A stretch of DNA of 64,000 nt from the NCBI GenBank assembly GCA_037954235.1, contig JBBMOA010000009.1, positions 30,392,626 to 30,456,625 of the forward strand, written 5' to 3'. How positions within the stretch are numbered: position 1 is the stretch's first letter; the number at the start of each line of letters is the position of its first letter. Shown here piece after piece: positions 40,601 to 52,445 of the stretch. Source of the stretch: Aulostomus chinensis. Lineage: Eukaryota > Chordata > Actinopteri > Syngnathiformes > Aulostomidae. A program made the translations under genes and the position numbers. A model generated the notes under the pieces. The model searched no databases. It saw only the letters and a list, made by a program, of their open reading frames with translations, and was not told the DNA's origin.

Positions 40601-41722
40601 AAGTGCTCCTCTTCAATAAGGCATAATTATAAATTCTGGTTAACTCTTGTTTCAAAGAAAAGTAGTAAAGCAGGCTTTAACTCAGGACATGAATACCTTG
40701 TCACCTATGAGGCACAATTATGTTAATCATACAAAACTGAATACATTGAAATAACATTGAACTTATTTTTATATGTTGTGTTTTTCCTCTTAGAACTATC
40801 TGATTTCACACTGTGTTTTCATTTCATGAAAGTAAACTCTCATTTTCAACCCTAAAAATTACTTTTTCAGGCTTCCCTTTGCTTAAAAATGTTTGCTCTT
40901 CCTGGTAAGACCAAAAGTAAAATGAATATTCCAATGAATTCATATCACAATTACCACAAAGCTCCAGCTGCACAGCCTCATCAAAATATGGTCAGTTCTG
41001 TCAAAAAAAAAAGAAGAAAAAAATGGTGCAAACCAAAATACCAAACCTGAAGCCTCAAAGTTGTAGTCCACACACCAGTGGGTGATATCACTAAGGCTAC
41101 GATGCATTGAATAATGCCCATGAAAGAAACATTGAGTCATATAAAGTGGGTGGTTGGGGGTTACACTAAATATGGGTGTGGCACTCTGCGAAAGGGATGC
41201 TGAGCAACAGTGAGAGTACATGACAGGCTAAACAAGGCAGCAATATTCTGTGGCGGTTTGAGTGAAGCAGCAGGTAGCTGGGGAGTTGTCCAAAGCTATA
41301 ACAGTTCTCCGGGGAAGCCAAGCAAAAGAGACAGGAGAGGGAGGAACACCGAAAACCCCGCAGGCCTAACATCGGCCATCTCTACCGGGGAAAAACACAT
41401 CTACCAGGCTCTATTCTGGCTCACAGCTTCATGATTTTCTAATCGCATGCTTATTACTGGGCTGCTGCCCTCTGCTCATGTGGTTTACAGTTCACAACTG
41501 ATCTCTGATTAGAAACAGGACATAATTCAACACTTTTATTGATACTGGAAGAATAATGTGTAAACAAACCAGCTTTCTATAGAAAGCTCAATGCAAATTT
41601 CCAGTGAGAGTACTGTGTTGAGAGTACTGCTTTATTGATTGTTGATTATTTGAACCATTCCCTTCTGGCAGTGGGGGCCCAGATGTACAATTTGCCTGGC
41701 TTCTAATTGAACTCTGCTCCCT

Positions 41723-41723
<1 letters not shown>
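40601..41723. other. Non-coding stretch, nothing recognised
   Basis: No exon supported. Confidence 0.35.

Positions 41724-41771
<48 letters not shown>
41724..41771. repeat. (CA)n microsatellite
   Basis: About 24 uninterrupted CA units. Confidence 0.95.
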
Positions 41772-41775
<4 letters not shown>

Positions 41776-42048
41776 GCATAGCTATCCTTATTAGGACATT
41801 CCATTGACTTCCATTCATGTGAATATCCTAACCCAAGCCCTAATCTTAATCCTAACTCTAACCAGTTGATGCCTGACCTCAACCTCAAGCTAACTGCAGG
41901 TTACACCTTCACTCTACCTTTGACCAGGTGTTCATGAATGAAGTTCTGCTGCATCAGGACCAGTCTTTGGTCCCCATGAGGACTAGGGGTCCTGATAAGG
42001 TCAGTGTTTATACCAGAAAAGGTCTCAAAAAGATAACAAAAACCAAGT

Positions 42049-42112
42049 ACACACACACACACACACACACACGTGCACACACACACACACACACACGTGC
42101 ACACACACACAC
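42049..42112. repeat. (CA)n microsatellite with two CGTG interruptions
   Basis: CA repeat interrupted by ACGTGC at two places about 24 bases apart. Confidence 0.95.
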
Positions 42113-43177
42113 AGTGGCTGTGAAGGATCAATAACCTTGTCATTAATTCAGCACAGCCCTCCCTACACCCCAAAGACCGTACTTTCTGTTGATGCCCCAG
42201 CATGTCATTGTCTCTTTAATATTTATCCCCTGCAGCCGCAGATGGTTTTAGGTGTGAACATCAATAAAGCACTGATGGTGTGTAAGTGAGAAACAAAATC
42301 AGTTCAAGGATCTGTATTATGGAGCTGATTCCTTAACTAAGACCATATTTCTGCACGTCACTAGTGTTTCTCATGGGAAATAGAGTATGAGGTGGGTTCT
42401 GCAGGCAGTATTAACAACTTAACATTGTTGTAATGTCTTTTCTGTTCAATACTGTGCAGCATGGGAAGAGAAGCTCACATTAATGCTTGTGAAATGCCCA
42501 AAGAACAGCACTTACTTGTGACGAGTCATGGGCTTGTTTTGCATGTAGTGGGAGTTGAGTCCAGCCTTGTACATGCTGTATCTGCTGCCATAAAAAGGGT
42601 TGACATGGCTTCCATAGAATGTTCCTTTACTGTTCACTTCAGACAGCATCACTCCTATGAGAAAGAACTGTGCAAACAGTTGACACAACTTGATCGTCAT
42701 TGTTTCGTCTTTGTTTTTTAGGTCTTAAAAAGCGCTATTAATTCCAGTCTTAAGAATGCACGTGGCTGCTCAGGATATTGGGTTGATAGGTGAAGTTTCT
42801 TCAGAGTGCTTTGATGAAGTTCCTCTGTGTAATCTTGTCCTCTTCAGAAGGTCCTGAAGGAGACATGGAGCCCAAACAGCTGTAGCATCAGCTGTATCTC
42901 GTCCAGTACATCTTCAGCTCGCTGGTTACCAACACTGTGAGCCCATAGGAGTGAGGAGAGAGAAAGCTAGTGGAGCAGAGGAGGGAGGGGAAAGAAGAGA
43001 GGCAACAACACAAAGGTGTGCTGGAGGAGGGGAAAGGAGAAAGAAGGGGCAGAGGGGAGAAAATGGCTAGAGATTGTGCCGCTGGGAAAAGTTTCAGTTC
43101 CATACACGCACATAGAAGTGTGTGTGGGCTGATTAGCCTGCAGCCTTCTAGTCCACTGCACTTCACATGAGTGAGGG

Positions 43178-43190
<13 letters not shown>
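42113..43190. other. Non-coding stretch with a purine-rich segment
   Basis: From about 42950 to 43060 the plus strand is rich in GA and GGA. No exon is supported. An octamer-like ATTTGCATA lies just beyond at 43258-43266. Confidence 0.35.

Positions 43191-43215
<25 letters not shown>
43191..43215. repeat. (GT)n microsatellite
   Basis: About 12 GT units. Confidence 0.9.
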
Positions 43216-43216
<1 letters not shown>

Positions 43217-46200
43217 AAAAAGCAGCGTCTGAAGGGGACGCCAGACAAGCGGCTTGTATTTGCATATCCCAACTCCAACCCAGCTGCTCCACACAAGTAG
43301 GAGGGGGGGAGGTTAATATGATTTCTCCACTCTCTTTCTTTCTTACACATTCCACAATGCACAAATGAAAAAACACATTCAAAAGAAGATCAGAAAGAAA
43401 AACAAAATGCTTTGTGACTGATCTTCATCATCTAATCTGCTGCTGTTTCTCCCCAATACCCAATAATCAACATTTTTATCTCTTCAGTCCTCTACTTTTG
43501 TTTCCTTCTCTACTTTTTTTCCTGATCCATCTGCTCTGGGAGCTGCCATACATCAAAGTGCAGTCCCAGTGTGCAGCACCATGTGCAGGCGGTGGTTCCT
43601 GCCAGCTAAGACGCTGCAGAGCTGGACACAATGGACCTCCTCCTTGCCTCACTGCGGTCAGTCATTAAAAATCTAAGCCCCAGCTTCAGTTACTATACAT
43701 GCCCTGACCGCCACCCCCTACTCATGTCCTGCTGGCACTTCCATGTAGTTCCAGTATTCATGTGTAACTATTCTCTGTGTCTTTCAAAACGTTTGCTTTG
43801 GGAATTACAAAAATCAGCTCAGTTTCTTTAATAGTGCTGAGTCCTAAAAATGTCCAACATATACACTCCAGAGAGGGAACTAGTTTGTTATAAAATGGAC
43901 TTGTTCAAGACACATAAGGAAACCAAGTAAGGACATGTTTATTGGCAGTATGGATGTTGGTGCTCAGCAATAACAACCATACCTCAGGTCTGAAAAAATT
44001 GCCAAAGGAAGTTTTATGATGAAAATGATGCTTTGTACATACATACTGTATATGAATGTTGCTACCTGGTCTTGGATGTATTGCAAAGTTCAGAGGAGTT
44101 ACAAATATTTGGACAAGGGTTAGAATTTAGAGATGAAGACCTTCATTTTGTGCTCTGTTCATACATTGAAATTTAGTGATGTCAAGATTAAATGCAATTG
44201 TGGGTTATAAAAAATGTTTTTTGGAAGCACCATGTTGTACTACTTTGTGAAAATAGATTTACTGCTGAACATTTTTGATATTTCATTCTCACAAATCCTT
44301 GTAAGGCTGAGCTGGCAAAATAGCTGATTGGATTACAATTTTATATATTTATATTTTCCTGTCTTCTGTATTAGGACACTGCAGGTCAGCCCATACCCAG
44401 GAGTGTTTTTCTGAACACAGGAACTATCCCCCAAAAGTCTTTCACCAATAGTTTTAGGTCAGAAGAATACCATCTCCATGGTTTGCTCTTTAAAACTGTC
44501 AGACAGGACTTGTGGCTGATTGGTCCACACTGGACTCATGGTTAGAAATAAATTTTGAAACAACTTTGACCACAACAGAAATGTCAAGCTCACCAGAATG
44601 ACAAAGACTAGAGGAAATGTATCAGTGCAACATTGCAGCTTTCCTGTGCTCTATTTTGCTTTTCTTTGGCTTGTTCAGTGTTAGCTTGTTCACTGGTGTT
44701 GTTGCCTTGCTCAGACTTTACATCACAAGACTGTTTCTAATGGCTGTAAAAAACACAGCAGAAGAAGAAGGGTTTGACTTTGCCATCTACAGCCATCTAT
44801 AAGAGGGAAGAAGAGGAGAAAGTTCTTGATCAGTTGCACAACTTAGTGCCAGCCAGTGTTGGCCATGTTGTGTGTCCTCCAGAATCAAAGACAAAGGGTG
44901 GGAATATCTGGGAAGAAACTGGCAGCAGAAAAAGCTATTTGGTTACAAGATATAGTTGCTAGGTCAAAGCTTGTTTAAAAAATGAGTTTCCATCACCCAT
45001 GTTGTGTGTTGTGAAATGCAAAACAACCTCAGCCTTCCACCCACCCTTTCAAGTTTGGTACTTCATTATGTAAAGTAAAATACTCTGGTCTAACCTTAAC
45101 TTGTAACCACCCAGAGAAGTGAAGACTTGGAGTAAGATGCAGATGTCTTTCTTTATTTGAACTATTGGTTTGCAGGGTTCTTCTCACCTGTGTGTGGACT
45201 GTGGCCCATTTAACCAGATGTATTTACTCTTCATTTATGGGTCAGCGTGAAAGAAAAACACAAAACTTCAAGGCATGCAAGAAGACACATCAGTGGAGGA
45301 GTTCCCAAATATATCCCAGACCCAGTGCACTTAGAATGTCGAAAACACACATGGGGATGGTAGATCTTGCCTACAACGTGTTCAGGCTCAAGCTGATAAG
45401 AAGATGGACAGAAGTATCAGAAATTACCCTGAAAAGCATTTTTTGAGTTATGCTGCTTTCTATCCTTTTATCTCAATCCATGGTATGTGCGTATGTGGAA
45501 TCATATTCACTCGTGGTTCACTTCTTACACACTGCTTTGGCTTAAAATTCTGCAGTGTGAGCCAGTCTAAGAATATCATCCTGCCACTCTGGTCACCTAA
45601 GAAAAGCAGAGACACCAGAAAGGAAACTACTTCTAGATTTGTGTCAAAATTCTGGTGGTCAGCATTGCACTTAAATATTTTTCAGAGAAATGACTGGCAC
45701 AATTTTACACGCCTATAACAGCAGCCTGGCCAGATGTTAAGGAGAAAGGATCTCTTGTGCCAGTTTATGGGGCTTATGTCGAAGGTCAAACAGAATCAGA
45801 CTGGCCTCATTAATGAACAAGCAATCCAAACAACCTGCTTCCAATGAAAACTGACAGCGAAAGAGTCTAAAACTAATACTGAAAGAATAGTTAGTTGAAT
45901 GATTCATTACAGAACCAAATCAGTATCTCTGTGCTGTGTCAGGAGGCTGGATTTGCATCATTTGTTCTCCTATTCTTTTCATCGTGTCAATGCTAGAACT
46001 TTCTCCTTGTGCTACATCTGTAAATATTTTTAAGGAAATATCCTTATCTGGTTACAGTAAATGCAAATCTGACACAAGGTTCATTACATTCATTAAAATT
46101 ACATATACACCTGACTATTGCTAATATAATACTTTAGCCTTCATCATGACTGAAAGTAAGCCCAAGAGCAGCTCCTCACCAGTCTCCCACCTCGAGCCAT

Positions 46201-48211
46201 CCTCCAAAGAAGCTCAGCCTTCATTCCCCACCTTGGGCTGTCTCTCTCTTCTCCAGTCTCCTGCCTTGGGGCGGTAGTCCAGAGCGACTCCACCTTTGTC
46301 GCCTGGGACAGTGCCCTGGGCGGCTCACCTGCAGCTGTCCATAAGTGTAGCAGCTCTACATCTACCCTTCATCACCCTCGTGTCATAGTACTGCCAAGTT
46401 TACCACAACAAAGCTCTACTGTCAAATTCAATCATCTTCAAACTTCCATGTTTAAATATCAGGATTGATGATTTCAAGTTTTATGGTGTGATGTCATCAG
46501 TCTGACTACTGTGGTGAAGCTTGTGTGCACTGATACAGGTCTTTCTTGCTGTTGCTGACATGAGTCACCAAGAAGAGCCAGTGATCAGCTGACTCCTTTC
46601 ATTCAGTCAGTATTCACCAGTCACTCTACATCCACCATTTAACGTTGAATGTGGGTGTGTCCAGGGGTGGATGTGAGACAGATTCACATGCACAGAAGTT
46701 CAGGTAGATGAGGATTTATAAAGGCAATCAGGTGATGTAGGGGGGCGAGAGTGCCCACCGTTTTATAAATCAGGATATTTTTGTTGTCAAACCATTTCTG
46801 TGTTTCTTCCGTATGTCACCTTTAGTCAGCTCTCCTGAGACCAGTTTTATAAATGCGGCCCCTGAGCATTGTCCAGGGCTGACTAGGTTCCTCCATTGAG
46901 AAGGACAACTTTTAATCAGTCTGTTTTTGATCTCAGCAGTGAGGAAGGAGAACTCCATTCAGACAAATAGAGACATCTCTGCCCTGTTTAAAAAACAATG
47001 CATAGGATTTTCCCTGGAATTGGCACAAAATTGTAATCATCAGTATTTGCCCGGCATACTCATGTCATACATAAATACCCTCTTCTTATACTGACTCACA
47101 TTTTTTATAGTGCTTTCTTATGTTCATGTTTGTGGATCATTATGTATGCGTTGTCTAATGAGCTGCCCCTGCAAACATAAACAAGAATGGGAAAATCAAC
47201 TATGCTACAAAAACATTAATCCAGTGTCCACTGCATACATGCATTAAATTTTGCTAAATTAGAAGTTCTGAAAATAATTTCAGCTCAACTTAAATTGCTA
47301 GACTTGTTATGGCTTATTTTTTTGTTTTGTTTTTTGATGACTGTGGGTTGTAGTAGAAAATGGTATTGAGTCTAAACTCATCATTATTGCTGCAGCTTAA
47401 TCTCTCCATCAACTGATACATGTAAAGCATTGGCTGTGTGAAGTCTATTTGATTTATGGGGATGAAGCATGAGCTCATTCCAGCTTGCAAGTATTCTTGC
47501 TCTGCCAAATGTGGTGGGTGCAACTCAAAATTACATTGGATCTGTAATCAATGCTGGCGTTACATGCACCAACACACACAGACATCATTCTGCCTCCAAT
47601 GGGTACAATAGCCTGCATCCACTCCACATCTGGTTCACATCACAGCAAGACCACCACCACCAGCCGAAGCTGATATATCATGACACACTTGCAAACACAC
47701 ACACACTTTTCAGTCTCACTCATTTTTAATACCTCATCGTGAACAGCTCTTTTAGAGTGAAACACAGAAGCCCAATGTTGTACTTTATTCTGCAGCAAGC
47801 AAACTTCCCTGTGACCTCACCACAATCCCCAGTGTTCAAACAATGAAACGTACTGAAACTTGAACTGCTGTTGGAATTCATCAGCATGTAGAAGTGTAGA
47901 CACACACCTTCAGAGCATGTGAGCCTGTGAACAAACACACTAATTCCTCATTTAGTGTTTTATTGTTAATGTGAAGGGCTGGTGAGGCAGCGCTCTGTGG
48001 AAATATGAGGTGTGTTGAGATGAACATACACAAACAATGAGGCCTTGTTTCCTCAGCAATGTGTTCTCAGTTGCAAAGCAATTAAAGGCTAGTTTACTGG
48101 CCAGAGGTGCTCTGTTCTCTGCCAGTGACGCAATCGTGCAGGTTTGCCTGTCTGAGTGATGGCAAGTAAAAACACAGGCATTTGAGCACATGTACACCTA
48201 AACAGGCACAC
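43216..48211. other. Five-kilobase stretch with no recognised gene
   Basis: Ordinary complexity; short frames only (the longest are under about 105 codons and lack splice or family support). No named transposon recognised. Confidence 0.35.
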
Positions 48212-48212
48212 G

Positions 48213-48252
<40 letters not shown>

Positions 48253-48258
48253 TGTGTG
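48212..48258. repeat. (GT)n microsatellite
   Basis: GT repeat with CG and AT interruptions. Confidence 0.9.
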
Positions 48259-48835
48259 CCATGTATGATGAGTCACAGAAACTTCAAGGTGAAATCAGTC
48301 ACTTAGATTTATTGAACAGACTTAAGTGGTAATATTTTACATTACATTTACGGATATAAATACAAGGCTGGATGTGATGTCATCTCAAGTTTCACTTGCT
48401 GAATCTGTTTGATTCATACAAGGAAACAGGAAGTGACTCTGTACACCAAATTATAACTATCTTTAAATTTGTCAATTGAATGGATAGTTTTTATCATTGT
48501 GGTCTGCCCCAACTCTTTAAATAAAATAAAAAAAGATGTGTGCTGACGAAGTGACAGATTTTCGAATTCTATTCCAATTTCACCTGTAAAAATGACAACA
48601 TCAAATGATGCTCACAATTAGAAAAAAAAGCGAATCTGTGTGTAAGTATTTGTAGTCATTTATTGTGAGGCTAAATATTAGTAGTTCCCAGTCAGCCAGT
48701 ATCCACAGCTTAAACTGGTATGTATGGCAAAGGTTGTGTGTTTTTAGAGAGTTCCACATCAGCCTGATGTGTCTTATGATAGCACTGTAGGGTGTGTGAA
48801 TGGGTATAATTTTCTCCATGTGTGCAAAATGTGGT

Positions 48836-48841
<6 letters not shown>

Positions 48842-48892
<51 letters not shown>

Positions 48893-48893
48893 C

Positions 48894-48924
<31 letters not shown>

Positions 48925-48937
48925 GCTCTCTCTCTCA
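48842..48937. repeat. (CT)n microsatellite
   Basis: About 96 bases of CT with a few CC, TT and CG breaks: a homopyrimidine strand capable of triplex (H-DNA) formation. Ends CTCTCAGTCTGTCTG, which mimics a splice acceptor. Confidence 0.95.
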
Positions 48938-50930
48938 GTCTGTCTGTGAAACAACCTCCTCAACGGCAAAATAGACACGTGATGAGAAGGATTACTGGTA
49001 TTTGGACAGAATTGAAACCGGGTTCCGCGATTTTTGGCCTACTCAGGGTCAACAGGTTTAGGATTTTCTCAGTGGCTTAAGTGTGTATGAGCGAGTGTCT
49101 TACTCCTGTTATTTTTCTCTTCATTGCCACTACACATTAGAAGTAGAAAAACAGCTGCCACTGTTTGTTTAAGTCTCCCCTGTCATCTGAGATTGTCTTA
49201 TCATGCTAAGAAGGAAATAGATCAGTCAAGGAAATAGGCTTGAGTTATTTGTTGGTGATAAGACCTCATGTTATCCTTACCTTATCTGCCACTGAGACTG
49301 GGACACATGCACAATGGCAGCCTTGTGTTCTCCTGTTTGTTTCCTTTCCTGTTACTGCTGTGAATACAACAGGAATGGGCCAATTACTCAATTACTATGT
49401 GGTGCTTGAGTGGGTGTATATATGTTTTTGAGTTTTCCCACACTCACCAGAGCTTTGAAAATGGTTCATGTGCAGTCAAAACTTTAAAAGGTCTTAAAGC
49501 CACAATGCTAAAACCATTATTGCATCTCCTCATTTTCTTCAATATCACTTGTCTGAAAACTTTTTGGATCTTATTTCTCAATTCTGCCCCCCCCCCCCAA
49601 CATCCCATTGTTTAAACTGATGTCAATCTTTCTCACTTTTTACATGCATACTAACCCCAACCATTCCTCTTTCAGCACTGCATCATGAAAGAATTTAATT
49701 CAGGAGGTCAACCATGGTAGCTAATTTTCCATGCAAAGCTAATTCTGTCTAATGGTTGCCAGTGTCACCACCCTCTGAAAAAAAGGCAAACATGGTCCAA
49801 ATCCACCCTTTACTATAAGACCATGCAGTGAGAGTCACAATAAGCTTTCACTTTTCCACAGTAACAATGACTGGTGCCGACTGGTTTCACTGGCTCCTTC
49901 AGCTGCAAAGCCTTTACGTGTGTCATTCAGAAACAGCACACCCCTGAACACCAAGCCAATTACTGCCAGCCTTCAAAAACAGAAGAAGCATAAATGATTA
50001 ATAGTACATGGGCTCTCAATGTCTCCAGATTGGAAGCCTCTCTTTAAGGGATGAATTCAATTGACATATAACTGCATGTCAGTGTTATCAAAGTTGCTGA
50101 GCAACCAGGGATCAGTGGAGACGACTGGCTGCTCCTGCACTGCAGTGCTCATCATCTTAGGGACATGGTGCAGGTTGGACGTTGCTCTACAACATTTTAG
50201 CATCTCCAATTTATGTTTGAAACATTGTTCTTTCAATTGCTGTCTCCTCTTTATCCAGTTTTTATGGCATTCCCAAACAGAATGCATGATGCTAAACATA
50301 GCTAGCTGGCTAGCAATACAGCAGCGATCTATGCTAAGCTACGACCTGCTGTTGATTGCTGTAAATGATAATCTACCCAATTAACCAGAGCATCTGAGGA
50401 CCATGATCAACAGACTCCACATTTAAGGACTCTTCCTTCAGTCACTAAATTCTTAGGGGTATAATATTACAACCCTGAGTTCAGGGAAAAAATAAGATGA
50501 ATAAAGACTAAAACCAACAGTGACTCTATTGTCAGATCCGAATACTGGTAAGAGGTTCTCTGACACCTAGACTCCAGTCACATGTAAATCATACAAACAT
50601 GTAAACTGAGACTTGACTTGGACTTGGGAACAATATTTCATCCATCAACACAGAGGAAAAGAGGAGGTATTTCCTCCCGTAAAGGGTATCTTGTTGCTCT
50701 GCCTGGTAGTTACAGTCACAGAGGGACTGCAGCAACAAAACTATGGCAAGCAGAGGAAGCACACCTTTGCCATTGGTTAGAAGTAAAAACAAACAAAAAA
50801 AAGGTAGTCAACATTTGTGATATCAGGACATGGATGACCCAGCATCATTTGTTTTAACACTGAATTTGCTGCTATTTCTTAACTTGCTATCAGCGTTACA
50901 GGATGTTTACTTGACTCGATTTGTGTTTGC
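48938..50930. other. Non-coding stretch, nothing recognised
   Basis: A C run at about 49588-49599; otherwise no feature. Confidence 0.35.
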
Positions 50931-50934
50931 TGTA

Positions 50935-51265
50935 TCAAATCAAATCAAACTTTATTTATATAGCACTTTTCCATACATATAAAAATGTAAAATGCAGCAC
51001 AAATTGCTTTACAAATTGAAAACATATAACAACAACAACAACAACAACAAAAGACATGAAACACTTCAACTAGGGCAGCGTAGTGGAGCAGTGGTCATCA
51101 CTGTGGCCCCAAGCAAGAAGGTTGTGGGTGGAGCCCCCGCTGGAGGCAAGGCAATTTTCTTTGTAGTCTGTTTTCCCCACCAGTTTGTCTCCAGGCTTCA
51201 TGGCATCATAACAACATCCTCTGCCCTCAGAGCCTCACATCGACTGAGGAGAAACTCCATAGAAA
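50935..51265 (-). mobile_element. Composite LINE 3' end (antisense) with SINE head fragment
   Basis: Begins TCAAATCAAATCAAACTTTA, the reverse complement of an L2-type 3' tail, and later has CATGGCATCATAACAACATC and GAGGAGAAACTCCATAG, matching the 3' UTR of the LINE at 35.3 kb in antisense. Between them, about 51072-51145, lies a family A SINE head on the plus strand (GTAGTGGAGCAGTGGTCATC). Confidence 0.7.
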
Positions 51266-51432
51266 ACCTTTAACAGGGAAAAATGGGAGAAACCTCAGGG
51301 TGAGGAGGGGAGGAGGATCCCTCACCAGGAGGGACAGACGTGCAGGAGATGTTGGTACAGACAAGACAACAGTTTATAACACAGAATGGAGGAAACATGG
51401 AAATGTTAATAACAGTTGAAGAAGGAAGCTTC
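51266..51432 (-). repeat. Continuation of dispersed repeat
   Basis: GGGAGAAACCTCAGGGTGAG and the following bases continue antisense LINE-type 3' UTR sequence. No coding potential. Confidence 0.4.
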
Positions 51433-51690
51433 TGGAAGGGGAGGCAGGGAGAGCAAGCCAGCTTGATGGGGGACTGGATGGTAGACTGGTTCATGGGAGG
51501 GGAGGCAGGGAGAGCAAGCCAGCTTGATGGGGGACTGGATGGAAGACTGGTTCATGGGAGGGGAGGCAGGGAGAGCAAGCCAGCTTGATGGGGGACTAGA
51601 TGGTAGACTGGTTCATGGAAGGGGAGGCAGGGAGAGCAAGCCAGCTTGATGGGGGACTGGATGGTGGACTGGTTCATGGGAGGGGAGCGC
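51433..51690 (+). repeat. 61-bp minisatellite, about 4.2 copies
   Basis: The word GAGGCAGGGAGAGCAAGCC recurs at 51441, 51502, 51563 and 51624, an exact 61-base period, followed by a partial fifth unit. Units differ at only a few positions (for example GGTAGAC, GGAAGAC, GGTGGAC). Since 61 is not a multiple of three, repeated peptide frames here are accidental. Confidence 0.95.
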
Positions 51691-52147
51691 AGGCCGGTGT
51701 AACAGCAAGGAAAAGGGGGGGGGGGGGGTAGGGGGGCGATGCAGGCGGCAGTTGGTGCAGAGAGATGGAGCTCTGGTGGATCTGAGGACACACAGAGAGA
51801 ATGAGAGACACCAAGGAAAAAGTACAAAGTGCAACAAGTAATGATTATGAGAGTTAAAAAAATGTGTGGAGAAAAGAGGAGAGGAGAGGAAGGGAGGGCT
51901 CCATGTAACCTGATGTGTCCCCCAGCAGTCTCAGCCTGTAGCAGCATAGCTATCAATGGTTCAGAGCTACCTGAACCAGTCCTAACTGAAGGCTCTGTCA
52001 TAAAGGAAGGTCTTAAGCCTGGACTTCTAAGTAGTCAGAGTGTCTGCCTCTCTGACCCATGGAGAGATGCTGGTTACACAGTAAAGGAACCAGTACCTGA
52101 AGGCTCTACCTCCCAGTCTGGTTTAGAGATACTGGGAGTCACTAAAA
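51691..52147. repeat. Probable dispersed repeat, unclassified
   Basis: After a G run (about 51714-51729) comes sequence such as CCCAGCAGTCTCAGCCTGTA and AAGGCTCTGTCATAAAGGA, which I recognise as high-copy fish repeat sequence without being able to name the family. Confidence 0.4.
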
Positions 52148-52445
52148 GAGCACGGGGTCTTTCTGGGTGAGTCTCCATGTTCTCCCTGTTCCTGCTGGGT
52201 TCTCTCTGGTACTCCAGCTTTCTCCACAGTCCAAAGACATCAAGAGGGGACCAGGTTAATCCAGACTCTAAATTGACCATAGGCGTGGCTGGGAGAGCCA
52301 ATGGTTGTCTGTCTCTATGTGTTGGCCCTGCCATGGACTGGTGACCTGTCCAGGGGGAAGGCTGCTGGGATAGGCTCCCCCCCCCCCCTTAACAGGAGAA
52401 GAGGGAGAAAATGGTGGGAAGGCTGCTGGGATAGGCTCCTTCGGG
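52148..52445 (+). mobile_element. SINE-like retroposon (family A), truncated at both ends
   Basis: Runs from GGGGTCTTTCTGGGTGAGTC to GGGATAGGCTCC. The C run at 52378-52389 and a repeated GGCTGCTGGGATAGGCTCC show a small internal duplication near the tail. No GGAT tail. Confidence 0.7.

Noticed and set aside
43258..43266. Octamer-like ATTTGCATA as a POU-factor enhancer site
   Set aside because: A single nine-base match in AT-rich vertebrate DNA has no weight without conservation or chromatin data.
42888..43382. Minus-strand frame of about 164 codons
   Set aside because: It runs through a (CA)n microsatellite (poly His-Thr) and a pyrimidine-rich segment; low complexity with no signal peptide or domain, so not taken as emilin3 exon 1.
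44617..44802. Small hydrophobic reading frame that could be a membrane peptide
   Set aside because: 61 codons in non-coding context with no conservation evidence available and no regulatory signals. Leu/Phe-rich frames of this size are common by chance.
48938..49080. Possible exon after the (CT)n tract
   Set aside because: The acceptor-like CTCTCAG comes from the microsatellite itself; the following open stretch has no donor-supported end or family resemblance.
51340..51690. Repeated-peptide frames and a CRISPR-like look in the 61-bp array
   Set aside because: The period is not divisible by three, units are contiguous without variable spacers, and the host is a vertebrate. It is a minisatellite.
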